64,000 nucleotides of DNA from Prorocentrum cordatum (GCA_963575745.1 CAUYUJ010014334.1:276575-340574), one strand, 5' to 3'. Counted from the stretch's first letter, positions 9,871 through 19,069 are shown. Made by a program: numbers and translations. Notes: a model not told the origin generated them from the sequence alone.

Positions 9871-10984
9871 TCCTGACCAGAGAGAGCGTGATCCACCGCC
9901 GCTTTACTGCGGAAAATTGCCGCACTTTTTCTCCGAACACGGGGTCCCCCCCCCCCCCTGAAAATCCCCCCCCCTGCTGGACCCCTCCCCCCCCCCCCCC
10001 CTCGGCAACCGAAAACCGGGGGGGTCACTACCGGTTCGAACCCCCCCCCTCGAAAACCGGAGGGGTCACTACCGGTTCGAACCCCCCCCCCCTCCCCCAC
10101 TCACCGCCAGCAAACGACTCCCGGTCCCTACCACCGTCCGCACCACATCCCCCACTGTTGTTCCCAGCACCACTGTCCTCACCACCACTGTCCCCACTGG
10201 CTCCACCACCGTCCCTACTCTCCCCACCAGTGCCCCCCACCACTGTCGCACTGTCCCCACTGTCCCCACCACTGTTCCCACGGCCCCAACCACTGCCCGA
10301 CTATCCCCACTGTCCCCACTGTCCCACTGACTCCTCCGCTGTCCCACTAAGCTGTCCCATTGTTCCCACCACTGTCCCCACTGTCGCACCACTGTCCCCA
10401 CTGTACCTCTGTCCCATTGTCCCACCGCCGTCCTCGCCACCGCCTTCATTGTCCCACCGCCGTCCTCGCCACCGCCTCACCACACCACTGTACCCTCCAC
10501 TGTCCCACTGTTTCCACCTCATTCCCACTGTCCCCACACCACTGTCCCAACCACCACCGTCCCCGCCACTGTCCACTGCCCCTACTGTTCCCACCATTGT
10601 CCTCACCACTGTCCCCACCACTACCGTCCACACCACTGTCCCACTGTCCCCACCACTGTCCCGCTGTCCCCTCACCACTGTCCCCATCACCACAGTCCCC
10701 ACCACTGTCCGCACCCCCCCCCTCGGTTTTCGAGGAGGGAGGGGGGGGGGGTTCGAACCGGTAGTGACCCCCCCCCGGTTTTCGAGGGGGGGGGGGAGGG
10801 GGGGGGGGGGGGTTCGAACCGGTAGTGACCCCCCCCCTTTTCATGATTGACGGGGGGGGGGGGGGAGGGGTTCGAACCGGTAGTGACCCCCCCCCGGTTT
10901 TCCGGAGGGGGGGGGGGTTCGAACCGGTAGTGACCCCCCCCGGTTTTCCGCCAGCAGCGGTAGAACACGCTCTTTCCCTGATCA
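9871..10984. mobile_element. 1.1-kb inverted composite (foldback)
   Basis: The left end (9,871-9,916) and right end (10,943-10,984) are imperfect inverted repeats; both contain TTTTCCGC, an AGCGG block and ACGCTCT when read inwards. Inside them are short units carrying GGTTCGAACCGGTAGTGACC: two in one orientation at 10,025-10,100 and four in the opposite orientation at 10,722-10,950. The centre (10,105-10,715) is a CCACTGTCCC minisatellite. No coding capacity is recognised. The mobile origin is inferred from symmetry. Confidence 0.6.
10105..10715. repeat. CCACTGTCCC minisatellite
   Basis: Degenerate 10-bp units CCACTGTCCC/CCACCACTGT fill the centre of the inverted composite. Long Val/Thr/Gly or Pro/Ser frames are artefacts. 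Confidence 0.9.
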
Positions 10985-11244
10985 TCGCCGTCGTCCTCCT
11001 CGTCGTCGCTATCCCCATCTCTCCGCACACCGCCCCCACATGAATGTCTCACAGCAAGTAAGCAGGGGCTGGGCGGAAGAGGAGAGATGCGAGAGCAGGA
11101 GGAGACACGCCCGAAAATCACGACCGTCGGCGTGCGTCGCACAATGTGCTGTTTTGCGATGAGGCAGGTGGGGATACGCGAAGCGTGAACAATTCTTGCC
11201 TAGCGGCCGGAAACAATAATTGATTCGGACCAGATCCCGGGGAG

Positions 11245-11397
11245 ACCAGAGAGGTACCGATACTGATGTTCCCCGGACCTCTCCTGGGGCGCCTTCTGAC
11301 CAGGATCTCGAGGCGAAGACGGCGGTTGTGACAAGGCCCTCTAGAAGCCCAACAAGGGGGAGAACGAGGCAAGAGTAGCGATATGCGTACCTGGTCA
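11245..11397 (+). mobile_element. foldback family F, copy 1
   Basis: Contains GGTACCGATAC near the left end and, inverted, TAGCGATATGCGTACC near the right. The core (CCCCGGACCT...TGACCAGGAT...CGAGGCGAA) recurs at 56,227 (full), 53,549 and, as a fragment, 21,640-21,706. It abuts the family G copy at 11,405. Confidence 0.65.
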
Positions 11398-11404
11398 TCC
11401 CGCG

Positions 11405-11542
11405 GCAGTGGACAAACCTCCCTTTAAATACCTCCATTTCGTGAAAACGGCCTGGGGCCGAAACCGACGGACCTGGGCGCGCAAACATGACGGCCGCGAC
11501 GCCCTCCAACTGATCGACGTGTCGGGGTAGGGCGCCCGTCAC
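11405..11542 (+). mobile_element. introner-like family G, copy 1 (decayed)
   Basis: Shares GGCCGAAA...GACGGCCGCGACGCCCTC...ATCGACGTGTC with the well-preserved copy at 56,694-56,870. One terminal repeat survives as GTGGACAAACCTCC at the low-coordinate end; the other end is eroded. On the minus strand it begins GTGACG immediately after an exon-like frame, so it may also be spliced. Confidence 0.6.
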
Positions 11543-11780
11543 ACTCCGAATCCTCTGAGCAGGCGCCACCGTTTCCGCTCCCGCCTCGTGGGCGCCGCTC
11601 GATCCACCGCCTCCCCGCGCAGCGGCCCTCGGGACGCCCCCGGGGTGCCCGCCGGCCCCCTCCGCGGCGGCGGCCGCGCGGAGCGACGCGCAGAGGCCCT
11701 GCAGGTCTCGAGCCTGGGAGGCCGCCGCAACGGCGGCCACGAGACTGCGATCTGCGGGGGCGCCAACGTGCTGCAGCTTG
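11543..11780 (-). CDS. Ala/Gly-rich exon candidate
   Basis: Minus-strand frame of about 78 residues, near-total G/C third positions, alanine-rich but not repetitive (LVAAVAAASQARDLQGLCAS). It ends at a GTG where the decayed family G element starts, as a 5' splice site would, and follows an AG after CTGCAG at its upstream side. Bounded upstream by the foldback at 11,790. No family recognised. Its composition resembles the exon interrupted by the other family G copy at 56.9 kb. Confidence 0.4.
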
Positions 11781-11789
11781 AACTGAGCT

Positions 11790-11974
11790 GCCCCGATACG
11801 CAACACGCAACACGTACCGTATGGATACGGAGCTCAACGCGTAGGCTGAAAACGTAGGTCCGACGCGACACATTCGCCAAAACGTGGTCCAATACGTGGG
11901 GCCAGCACGCAACGTACTGACACGGACGTCTTGAACACGGGACGTGTTGCGTTTCAAAACGCGCGTATCGAGGC
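11790..11974. mobile_element. ACGT-rich foldback element
   Basis: Ends GCCCCGATACGC and GCGTATCGAGGC are inverted repeats. A second inverted pair (ACGCAACACGT / ACGTGTTGCGT) lies just inside. Interior dense in ACG/CGT motifs. Length 185 bp. Confidence 0.7.
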
Positions 11975-12294
11975 AACTAAGATCTTGAAACTATGACCCC
12001 ACATGGTCTGATTTGGCGAGGGTGTCTCAAGCGAAACGCTCGCCGTCCGAGGGGGGAGGCCCTAGGAGACAACCAGGCACCCTGCCAGACAGCACTCATG
12101 CTGGTTAGACCGAGAGCTGTGCACCTCCTGACGCAATGCACTGGTGCGCATGCAGGAAGTAGCCGCAAGCACCGACGTTTCTAAGAGGATTTCGGCGGCC
12201 GCCCAGGGTGTTCCTCAGGATTTTGTCGCAAGCCGCAGACATTCTGCAATACCAGCTGCAAGTGGCAAGCGAAATGCAAGAGCTGATGCATCTC

Positions 12295-12488
12295 GGCGGC
12301 GAGACCGGGGACAAGTGAGAAAGGGCGGGCCTTCTCAGAAGGCTCGGAAGTTCCCTGGCCTTCTAAGAAGTTCTCTGAGCCTTCCCCGAAGACACAGGAG
12401 ACCTCTCAGAAGGCGGGAGGGCTTCTGAGAAGCCCCGCCGCCATTTTAGAGGGCCCTTTCCATCTCACTTCCCCCCTCGCTCGTCGCC
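12295..12488 (+). mobile_element. foldback family J, copy 1
   Basis: Termini GGCGGCGAGACCGGGG and inverted CCCCCTCGCTCGTCGCC. Inside each end lies AAGTGAGAA / TTCTCACTT-type sequence, followed by repeated CTTCTCAGAAGGC palindromes. Better-preserved copy at 32,846; nested copy at 52,623. Confidence 0.75.
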
Positions 12489-12546
12489 GAGCCACGAAAC
12501 TGCGATGCGGGGATGCATCAGCAGCATTCCACGCACCCCAGTCTGG

Positions 12547-12657
12547 AGGATCGATCTTGGGGGGACCTCCGAAGGCGGTGGACATGTACATATTTGGCCC
12601 CCCGGGGCCCGAATACACCCGTATCCACCGCCTGTCGAGGTCCCCGATCATCGATCC
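12547..12657. mobile_element. 111-bp foldback
   Basis: Left arm GGATCGATC...GGACCTCCGAAGGCGGTGGA pairs with right arm TCCACCGCCTGTCGAGGTCC...ATCGATCC around a GGCCCC-rich centre. Confidence 0.75.
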
Positions 12658-12839
12658 CCCAGGCAGCGGTCATGGACAAATCCCCGCCTCGGAGACTTCG
12701 AACGACAGACCACAAAAATGCAGATTCTCAGATCCGAGCGACGCCGGCAAAAACCGAGACGGCCAATGTCTAATCGCGTTCGGTCTCTGGAGGCTGTTTC
12801 CTTGCTCCAAGGCCGTAACAACAACTACTCAGGATGCAA

Positions 12840-13185
12840 ATCTGACTCTGTCGGGGATCTGCTAACCCAGGTCAATCAGACCTGGGTCAGCAAGAAACCT
12901 AAAAACTGCGATGCAGGAAAAAAACTGCAACGCAGGGCTTCGCAAACCCGGGTCAGCCAATATGCGCGGCCGCCTCGGGGCCACGAGGGGCTCGCTAACC
13001 TGGGTCAGCCAGAGGGGGTCTTCGCAAGATCCTGCAGGATCCAGTGCCCTGGCTGACCCCCGTTTGCATTGACCCCCGTCTCTTAAGCTCCGACTCTGGG
13101 GACGTGGTCGAAGTCCGGAGACCGACGTCACAAGAAATGTGCACCGTCGGGGAACGAGGGAATACAACAACTTCGGAGGACCGCG
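12840..13185. other. AACCTGGGTCAGC motif cluster
   Basis: Several direct and inverted copies of AACCTGGGTCAGC (12,864, 12,885, 12,948, 12,998, with an inverted relative near 13,052). No gene recognised. Confidence 0.5.
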
Positions 13186-13300
13186 CGGATCTCCCTGGTC
13201 GGCGCTGGACCCCCCTCCCTGCACTCCTTCTTCCCCGTCGCGCGGAGCCCGCCGGGGGCGGCGCCAGAGGCGCCGCCAGGGGTGATGGGAGGGCGGCTCA
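13186..13300 (+). mobile_element. hairpin family E, copy 1
   Basis: Begins CCGCGCGGATCTCCCTGG, then TCGGCGCTGGACCCCCCTCC and a self-complementary GGCGGCGCCAGAGGCGCC core. Related copies at 16,615, 54,293, 56,027, 57,565 and 62,757-62,960. Confidence 0.65.
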
Positions 13301-13599
13301 ATGCTAGACATCCGCGCCGACCTTCAAAGTTTATGCCGGTATGGGCCTGTGGGAATTATGAGGGAATCCTTCTACGAGAAATCCATGAACGAGTTTTCGA
13401 GGTGTTCTGTCTGACGGCTCCTGGTGGCTCCCGAGCCCCCGGGATGTCTTCCAGCACCTGTGCCTCCGTGAGAGCCTTCCAGGGAAGCCTGAATCGTACG
13501 GAACGGCCGCCCGGTCATTGAGCTACGGCCCACACACCGTCTGGAGCGAGGGACCTCTGATGTCCGGGCGCCGAAGTAATCACAAGACACCTCGCCACA
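13301..13599. other. no gene seen
   Basis: Short overlapping frames only, nothing recognisable. Confidence 0.4.
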
Positions 13600-13975
13600 C
13601 GTGGGCCCCCCCGCCGGCCCAAGTGGCGAGCCTGTGGCGGGTTGCGCGACCCATAGGTTGCACCATGGATTGTGCCATAGGTTGCGCGACCTATGCGTTG
13701 CGCCACGCACAGATCGCGCTATTTGGCGCCATGCTCAATCCGTGGGTTGCACCATAGGTGACGCCACGGAATGCACCATGGGTTGCGCGACCGATGGGTG
13801 GCGCGGTTGTGCCATGAATTGCGCCGTTTACGGGCTGCGCCATTGGTTGCGCCATCCATGGATTGGGCAATCCGTGTGTTTACCCTGGCGTTGTGCACTC
13901 CATAGGTTGCGCCTTGAGTTGTAACAGTTGTCGCGACATTTCTGGGGTGCGCCTTCGGTTGAGGACTCTGCTGCC
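13600..13975. repeat. GGTTGCGCCAT minisatellite
   Basis: Degenerate 11-15-bp units (GGTTGCGCCAT, GGTTGCACCATGG, GATTGTGCCATAG). A similar ATTGCACCACA array is at 23,860-24,135. Confidence 0.85.
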
Positions 13976-14209
13976 AAACGCAAGCGAACCTGCTATTAGT
14001 TGCGCCACGTCGGCCGAGAAGAGAACGGCCAGCTTTCGCTTGCGAGATAGGTCGCGCACTCGGCGGCCGATGATAAAAGGCCTGCTATTGGTTGCGCCTG
14101 CTAGTTGAACAAGTAAGCGGCAAAAACAAATCAGACCCCCCCAAGAACAGCCTGATAGCGGGTGCGACCAGACCAGCAGTGAAGCCAGTGCACCTCGCGA
14201 GAAAAACAC

Positions 14210-14440
14210 ATTTGGGCTCCGCCCGAACGAAACACGGCTGGCCTCGCCTCCCTCGGGCCCCTGGACCCTCGCCAACCGATCGATACAGCCGGTAGATGAG
14301 AGTCCTGCCGCGAAGGCTGTTACCATTCGCTGCGTCAGATGTCGGGGCCCATCCTCCCCACTGCCCCTGACATCCCGCTGGAAGGCCACCCACACAAGAC
14401 GAGGTCCGACGAGGCGGACGAACGTCCCAGGCAGCCGGGT
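14210..14440 (-). CDS. exon-like frame next to element A1
   Basis: Minus-strand frame of ordinary composition (for example RLVWVAFQRDVRGSGEDG) starting just after element A1 in the gene direction. Another minus frame here is also open, so the reading frame is not settled. No domain recognised. Its place between family A elements parallels the exon candidates at 15.5 and 55.3 kb. Confidence 0.3.
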
Positions 14441-14445
14441 AGTAA

Positions 14446-14608
14446 TGAAGGGGCCCTGGGACACACAAATAAATACACACAAATAAAAATATTCCCAATC
14501 TTTTCCCATAGTTTCTGGGTTTTGGTCTTCCCCACCACTTCCCATATTTTCCCATACTTTCTTGGGAATCGACGATTCATTGTGTCTGTGTGTCTTTTTC
14601 TCTCCTGA
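14446..14608 (+). mobile_element. family A element, copy 1
   Basis: 163 bp, ends TGAAGGGGCCCTGGG and CTCTCCTGA (imperfect terminal inverted repeats), interior TCTTCCCC..CCACTTCCCATATTTTC and CGACGATTCATTGTG. Flanked by a perfect 5-bp duplication AGTAA (14,441-14,445 and 14,609-14,613). Five further copies lie in this window, all in this orientation. Confidence 0.9.
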
Positions 14609-14624
14609 AGTAATCCCACACGCC

Positions 14625-14805
14625 CACGTCTCGCCCTGGGGGTGCGGAGCTGGCAGCCAGGCCCCGCCTCCCTGGCAGGAAGGCCGCCGACGCCCCGCGC
14701 TGTGTTCGCAGAGGCAACGACCGCGGGGCACGCGAGAGCACCGGGGGACCCCGCCGGGGCCCCAGGCCTGGCCGAGATATCGGCGCGCTCCCCCGAAGCG
14801 ACGGC
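14625..14805 (-). CDS. exon-like frame (weak)
   Basis: Minus-strand GC3-rich frame of about 60 residues (includes GALACPAVVASANTARGVGG), lying between the CA-rich repeat and element A1. No domain recognised; other frames are also open. Confidence 0.3.
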
Positions 14806-14807
14806 CG

Positions 14808-14850
14808 TGGGAAAAAAAACGCTGTGGGAAAAAAAAACACAGTGGGAACA

Positions 14851-14889
<39 letters not shown>

Positions 14890-15006
14890 TGGGGAAAAAA
14901 CACACTGACAGTGGGAAACAAAAACACAGTCTGTGGGACAAAAAAACACACTGTGTGCGTTTTCCCACAGTGTGTTTCTTTCCCCACAGCGTGTGTTTTT
15001 TCCCAC
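14808..15006. repeat. (CA)n and CCCACAGTGTGTTTT minisatellite
   Basis: A CA dinucleotide run (about 14,856-14,886) is flanked by copies of ACAGTGGGAAAAAA on the left and inverted TTTTCCCACAGTGTGT on the right, so the block can fold back on itself. Confidence 0.85.
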
Positions 15007-15328
15007 GGAGATCCATCTCGATGCCGGCGACACGCCCGCGTGAAGACAGGAAAGAGGAGCGACCCTTGGCGCGCGGACTTTTAAAGGGGCGCAGAGTGGC
15101 CAAAACCACAGGCGCGCGAGGGGCCGCCAGGGCACCGCGCTCGGCAGTCGGGGGGATCCCGATGGGCCCGCACCACGGGTCGCTCCGGCGAAGGGTCGCC
15201 CTCACGTGTCAAAAACCGAGATCTTGCTCCGAAGCGGCCACACAATTCTGGCCAGCGCCCACGTCGAGGAGCGCTCCATCTGAGATGTGCCGTGCTCGCC
15301 CGCCGAGATGCGCGGCGCTGCTTTTTTG
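15007..15328 (-). other. GC-rich island, possible exon
   Basis: Minus-strand frames are open and of ordinary composition, for example SDGALLDVGAGQNCVAASEQ near 15,215-15,290, but two frames compete and no domain is recognised. Confidence 0.25.
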
Positions 15329-15496
15329 TGAAGGGGGCCCTGGGACACAAAAAATGGATACAGACAAATAGAAAGGGTTCCCCATCTTTTCCCCTATCTT
15401 CTGGGCTTCTGCCTCCCCCCCCACTTCCCATCTCTCCCCCTATTTTCGGGGGAATCGACGATATTCGTTGTGCCTGTGGGTTTTTTCTCCTCCTGC
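15329..15496 (+). mobile_element. family A element, copy 2
   Basis: 168 bp with the same ends and interior as A1. The flanking pentamers TTTTG (left) and TTTGG (right) match at 4 of 5 positions, a slightly decayed duplication. Confidence 0.85.
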
Positions 15497-15519
15497 TTTG
15501 GAGGAGGGGCCCCCCCCCG

Positions 15520-15825
15520 GCGCCATGGCCCGATGGCTGGCGGAGCTGGGCATCGCGAGGCGCCGGCACACGGCGTCGAAGCGCCACCGCGGCCCGCGGC
15601 GGCCGCCTGCGCAGGCGGTGCCCACGGGGCCCGCCGCCGCCGCCAGGGACGTGCGCCAGACCACGGCGGACACCAGCGCGCCGCCCGCGCCGCCGCCGCC
15701 GCCCTCCGCCGCGGCGACGACGCCGCCGCCCGCGAGGAGGCGCGCGCGGCAGGCCGCCACCCTCGCCGAGAAGTCCTGGGGCCCCGGCGAGTACACCATT
15801 GTGGGCGACGCGAAGGAGCGGGGGA
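15520..15825 (-). CDS. exon-like frame between A2 and repeat B1
   Basis: Minus-strand frame of about 100 residues (contains SPTMVYSPGPQDFSARVAAC), Ala/Gly-rich with some Cys, GC3 very high. It fills the space between element A2 and repeat B1. A plus-strand frame is also open, a common effect of high GC3. No domain recognised. Confidence 0.35.
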
Positions 15826-15829
15826 AAAC

Positions 15830-15985
15830 AAGCCTACCTCGCTTTTGACCACCCTCGCTTCCAAGAGATACCAAACAATGCCAAATTGCGGCCTGTACTG
15901 GTCAGGCCGCTTGACGAGGAGGCGCGTGGTATGGCTTGGTTTTGCCTGGAAGCGAAAGCGGGTGAGGTAATTCACGCTCTGAGAA
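15830..15985 (+). repeat. dispersed repeat B, copy 1
   Basis: About 155 bp, roughly 95% identical by eye to 55,490-55,645. On the minus strand it is flanked by CGCTTCTT and CGCTCCTT (7 of 8 matching), a possible 8-bp target duplication. An open plus-strand frame is present in both copies, but most differences change the residue, so coding is not supported. Confidence 0.8.
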
Positions 15986-16014
15986 GAAGCGGGTCCTGCG
16001 CGAGGTGGCGTGGC

Positions 16015-16177
16015 TGAAGGGCCCCTGGGGCACACAAAGAAATACACACCAGTACCAGGATCCCAAATAGTCTCCAATATCTTCGGGGGTTTTGTCTTCC
16101 CCCCCACTTCCCATACTTTCCCATATTTTCTTGGGGAATCGTCGATGAATTGTGTCTGTGTGTTTTTCCCCTCCTGA
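16015..16177 (+). mobile_element. family A element, copy 3
   Basis: 163 bp with diverged interior (ACACCAGTACCAGGATCCC). Flanking pentamers GTGGC and ATAGC match at 3 of 5. It sits directly downstream, in the gene direction, of the TerD-like exon. Confidence 0.85.
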
Positions 16178-16308
16178 ATAGCGACCTCAAGCGATGGCTT
16201 CTGCGGACTGCCAGCGCGGAACGCTACCTCTGCAGCGAGGTCGCTCACGCACGACCTTGCACGGCGGGCAGCCTACGCGCGAGCGTCGGCGCAATCGAAC
16301 CCGGCTTT

Positions 16309-16600
16309 TCGCGTCGCCCATGTGGACGAACACGAGGAAGGCGGCGGCGCGCTCCACGCGCGAGAGGTCCAGGGTTATCCCCTCGTCCCCCAGCAGGTCG
16401 CACGCCGACGGTCCGCGGCGCGACCCGTGCGACAAGCACTGCCGCAGGCCGCGCCGCTCGCGGCCGTGGGCGATGCCAATGGTCTCGAGGTCGCCCTTCT
16501 CGGCGATGTGGACGGCCCGCACGAAGGCCCCGCCGTAATCCAGCACGACGCAGCCCACGTCGACATCGAAGTTGCACGGCTGCTCGATGACGGAGGGAGG
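16309..16600 (-). CDS. TerD-like domain exon (partial)
   Basis: A minus-strand frame reads ...NFDVDVGCVVLDYGGAF..., then after a variable middle ...GDEGITLDLSRVERAAAFLV FVHMGDA. This order, an early D-x-D strand with a 'LD..G' turn and a later 'DE-I-LDLS-V' strand leading into a hydrophobic strand, matches the TerD/tellurium-stress fold, whose acidic residues bind calcium. The domain is incomplete at both ends as read, as expected for one exon. It is bracketed by hairpin E2 upstream and element A3 downstream in the gene direction, which suggests both lie in introns. Remaining exons are not identified. Confidence 0.5.
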
Positions 16601-16614
16601 ATCGGGATGGACCC

Positions 16615-16765
16615 AAACCAAAGAGACTTCCCAGCGTCTGGGCGGAACTCTCGGATCGGCGCCGGGCCCCCCTTCCCTGGCGCGCGGAGCGCGCCAAGCA
16701 ACAGACCCAGCTTCGAGTCAAGAAATCCGCGCGAACACCCGAAAGCTTTTGTTTATGCCGCCCTG
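16615..16765 (+). mobile_element. hairpin family E, copy 2
   Basis: TCGGATCGGCGCCGGGCCCC and CCTGGCGCGCGGAGCGCGCC, closing with AGAAATCCGCGCGA, the family's inner inverted repeat. It lies immediately upstream of the TerD-like exon. Confidence 0.65.
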
Positions 16766-16825
16766 TTTCTCCTTCCACGATTCGGGTGCGCCGAAGGGGG
16801 GGCCAGGAAACGGGGGGGGGGGGGG

Positions 16826-16958
16826 CATCATGGCTAGAGGCTTGCGCGCCGACGAGGGGGCCATGGGATGCGTTGGAATAAGAAGAGGGGGCCATGAAAT
16901 CTGGGAGATTTCACGGCCCTGGCCATAACATCCACACCCACCCCTAGTTCTCACCCCC
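16826..16958 (+). repeat. dispersed repeat K, copy 1
   Basis: GCGTTGGAATAAGAAGAGG...CCATGAAATCTGGG...CCATAACATCCAC...CTAGTTCTCACCCC. Aligns along its length with 44,575-44,706 in the same orientation. Confidence 0.75.
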
Positions 16959-17205
16959 CTCCCGGACGCCCCCGAACGATGGGCCGCCACGAGAAGCCCA
17001 GGAAGAGCGGCCCGCCCTCCAGCTCACGCGGCAGCGCCACGTGCGCCTCCTGCGATCCGCCAGTGCGACAAAATTGCACGATCGCGCAGAACACGACCAG
17101 AGCCCCGAAGCCCATCCTTCTGCTGCATTTCTCGGCCAGTATCCATCTGTGTAGATCCCGCGGGACTCGAGACGATGCAACGAAGAAGCCCGGCCCGAAC
17201 AAAAA
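16955..17205 (-). CDS. membrane-spanning exon candidate
   Basis: Minus-strand frame with a charged stretch (DLHRWILAEKCSRRM), then a hydrophobic helix (GFGALVVFCAIVQFC), then a short soluble stretch with GGPLFLGFSWRPIV. Ordinary composition, no repeats. Likely one exon of a membrane protein on the same strand as the TerD-like exon. No family recognised. Confidence 0.4.
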
Positions 17206-17254
17206 TGCGATGCCAAGATCTCAGTTGGCACGCTCGCATTGGGTACCGAGAAAA

Positions 17255-17376
17255 TTGGTACAATGCCCAACAGCAACTGTTGACCAAATCCGACAGCAGC
17301 CTACGTTGAGCATCGACAGCAAGCGACCTGCTCTCTCAAACGGACGCCGTCCGCGGCGACACCGACTGCGACTCCT
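17255..17376 (-). pseudogene. degraded copy of the 54.2-kb exon
   Basis: On the minus strand it reads VAVGVAADGVRLREQVACC, an in-frame TAG, then GFGQQLLLGIVPIF. The intact frame at 54,143-54,285 reads LAVGVAAGVVRLRQQLAC...LGQHLLPGIMPM. At the DNA level ACGGACGcCGTCCGCGGCGA is close to the other copy. So one exon is present twice, and this copy carries a stop or an unrecognised intron. Confidence 0.45.
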
Positions 17377-17765
17377 GTTCAAAATGGGCAGGAACTACTG
17401 TGGGTCTTCGTGCCCATGCTTTCCGTACCCAATCTCGATCGTCGGGCGCTGCTTCATTGGGGGGGGGGCGATGAGCGGGGGGGACCCATTTCGGGCCTCA
17501 GGGGGACCCTAAAGGTGCCCCCCCTCATCTATCGCGCAGGGCCGAACGACTGCTGCCGCCCCTCGAGACGCGCACTGCAGCGGCCACGACCTGCCCCAGA
17601 CTCCCCTGGAGATCTCGGCACCCACGTGGATCACGATACCCAGATCCGCCTCGACCTCTCTGCACCGACCTTGACCCCTCTGGCCGGACCCCCACGAGCC
17701 CACTGGCAAAACGTCGTCGAGCCCTAGGTTGGGCGGGGCCCGACCGTCCCAGCATGCCTATAGTC
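17377..17765. other. no gene seen
   Basis: A short G run at 17,460 and GC-rich unique sequence, with no recognisable frame. Confidence 0.4.
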
Positions 17766-17895
17766 CTACCAGGAAATGTTCTTAGAACCCCAAATGTTCT
17801 AAGAACCAAAACAACGAATGTTCTTAGATCATAAGCCCGACGTGAGAAAACAAAACAGACTCCGCCAGAATTGCTCTGAGAACATGTCGTGGTAG
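17766..17895. mobile_element. 130-bp foldback with GTTCTNAGAAC motifs
   Basis: Left end CTACCAGGAAATGTTCT pairs with right end AGAACATGTCGTGGTAG. Several internal AATGTTCTTAGA copies are themselves partly palindromic. Confidence 0.7.
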
Positions 17896-17969
17896 CCACC
17901 AAAAGGTTCTCAGGACATTGCTCGGCAAGGCTGTGGGCGAGCCAGGACGCTTCGCCGCTGCTTGACTAG

Positions 17970-18246
17970 AGGGCCTCTGCCGCCCCCGCGCCCGAGCCAT
18001 CGCACAGACTCGGGGCCCCTGGCGCGGCCGCGGCGCCGCGCGGGGCGCCGCGCGGGGCGCCGCACGCCGCGCCCGCGGCGCGCGGCGCCGTGCCCGCCGC
18101 CGCGCGGCCGCGACGGGCGGCCGGGCGCCTCCGCCGCCGGGCCGCCAGCAGCAGCAGCAGCGCCGCGCCGGCGGCCGCGGCGCCCGCGCCGCGCCAGCAG
18201 CCGCGGCGCCCGGCGCCCGCGGAGGCCGCGGCCGCCACTCGCGGCA
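17970..18246 (-). CDS. N-terminal exon with signal anchor (candidate)
   Basis: ATG at 18,246 on the minus strand opens a frame with a short basic lead, a hydrophobic run (GAGAAAAGAALLLLLAA) and then RRRRRP. This is the usual look of a type II signal anchor or signal peptide. Third positions are almost all G or C. The downstream Ala/Gly/Pro-rich part has no recognised domain. The extreme GC content makes chance open frames likely. Confidence 0.3.
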
Positions 18247-18278
18247 TGGCCTCGGAGGCGGGCAGCGGAGTCGCCTCG

Positions 18279-18429
18279 TCCTCCTCCTCCTCATCCTCCT
18301 CCTCCTCCTCCCTCCTCCTCCTCCTCCTCCTCCTCCTCCTCCTCCTCCTCCTCTCGTGCTCCTTCCTCCTCGTACTCCTCCCCTGCCTCCACCTCCCCTT
18401 CCCCTTCCTCCTCTTTCTCCTCTTTCTCC

Positions 18430-18462
<33 letters not shown>

Positions 18463-18545
18463 TCCTCCTCCTCCTCCTCCTCCTTCTCTTCCTGCTCGAC
18501 TCGTGGTCCTCGTCGTCCTCCTCCTCGTCCCTCCATCCCGTCTCC
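18279..18545. repeat. (CTC)n tracts
   Basis: Two CTC/TCC runs separated by mixed pyrimidines. Confidence 0.95.
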
Positions 18546-18654
18546 TTCTAAAGAAAATCAGCCCTGTCGCTCGCCGAGACGTGTCGGTAGGGCGGTCGGG
18601 GCGGTTCGACTGAGACCTCCTCACCAGTTATGACCCTTAAGCGTGAAGTGCGCA

Positions 18655-19060
18655 GCAGTCTGACGGATCGAGGGCGGGCCCCGTTGAAAATGAGGCTCTC
18701 GCCTGAGCGCCGCGGACACTCGTCTTAGAACATTGCAAGGATTCTCGTGCACGGACGGCGGGCCGCTTTGAACATGTGGCTCCCGCCTCAGCGCCGCGCA
18801 AGTTCGTATCAAAACCTTGCAAGAACTTCGCGGATGTAGGGCGGTTCTTTTTGCAGAGTGCGGCTCCCGCCTCAGCGCCGCGCACGTTCGCATTCAAAAA
18901 TTGCACGGGCTTCGCGGATGGAGGGCGGTTATTTTTCAAAGAACGGCTCTCGCCGTGACGCCGCGCGCATTCCCATGTAAAGGAGGCAAGAGCTTCCGCT
19001 GTGGAGGGCGATTCCTTTTGAAAATGTGGCTCTAGCCCTAGCGCCGCGCACATTCGTAGT
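18655..19060 (+). repeat. ~85-bp tandem array S1
   Basis: About five units of AAAATGTGGCTCTCGCC...GCGCCGCGCACATTCG...TTGCAAG...CGGATNGAGGGCGGG spaced about 80-93 bp. Same unit as arrays at 19,530 and 47,635. Confidence 0.9.
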
Positions 19061-19069
19061 CTTTCGTCT

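Noticed and set aside
9564-10850. 428-residue Pro/Ser/Thr frame
   Set aside because: Translation of GTC and CCACTGTCCC minisatellites; all frames on both strands are long here.
10722-10950. tRNA genes from GGTTCGAACC
   Set aside because: No acceptor, D or anticodon arms around the motif; only the short palindrome matches.
15830-15985. repeat B as a conserved protein domain
   Set aside because: The shared open frame differs from the 55.5-kb copy mainly by residue-changing substitutions; no sign of purifying selection.
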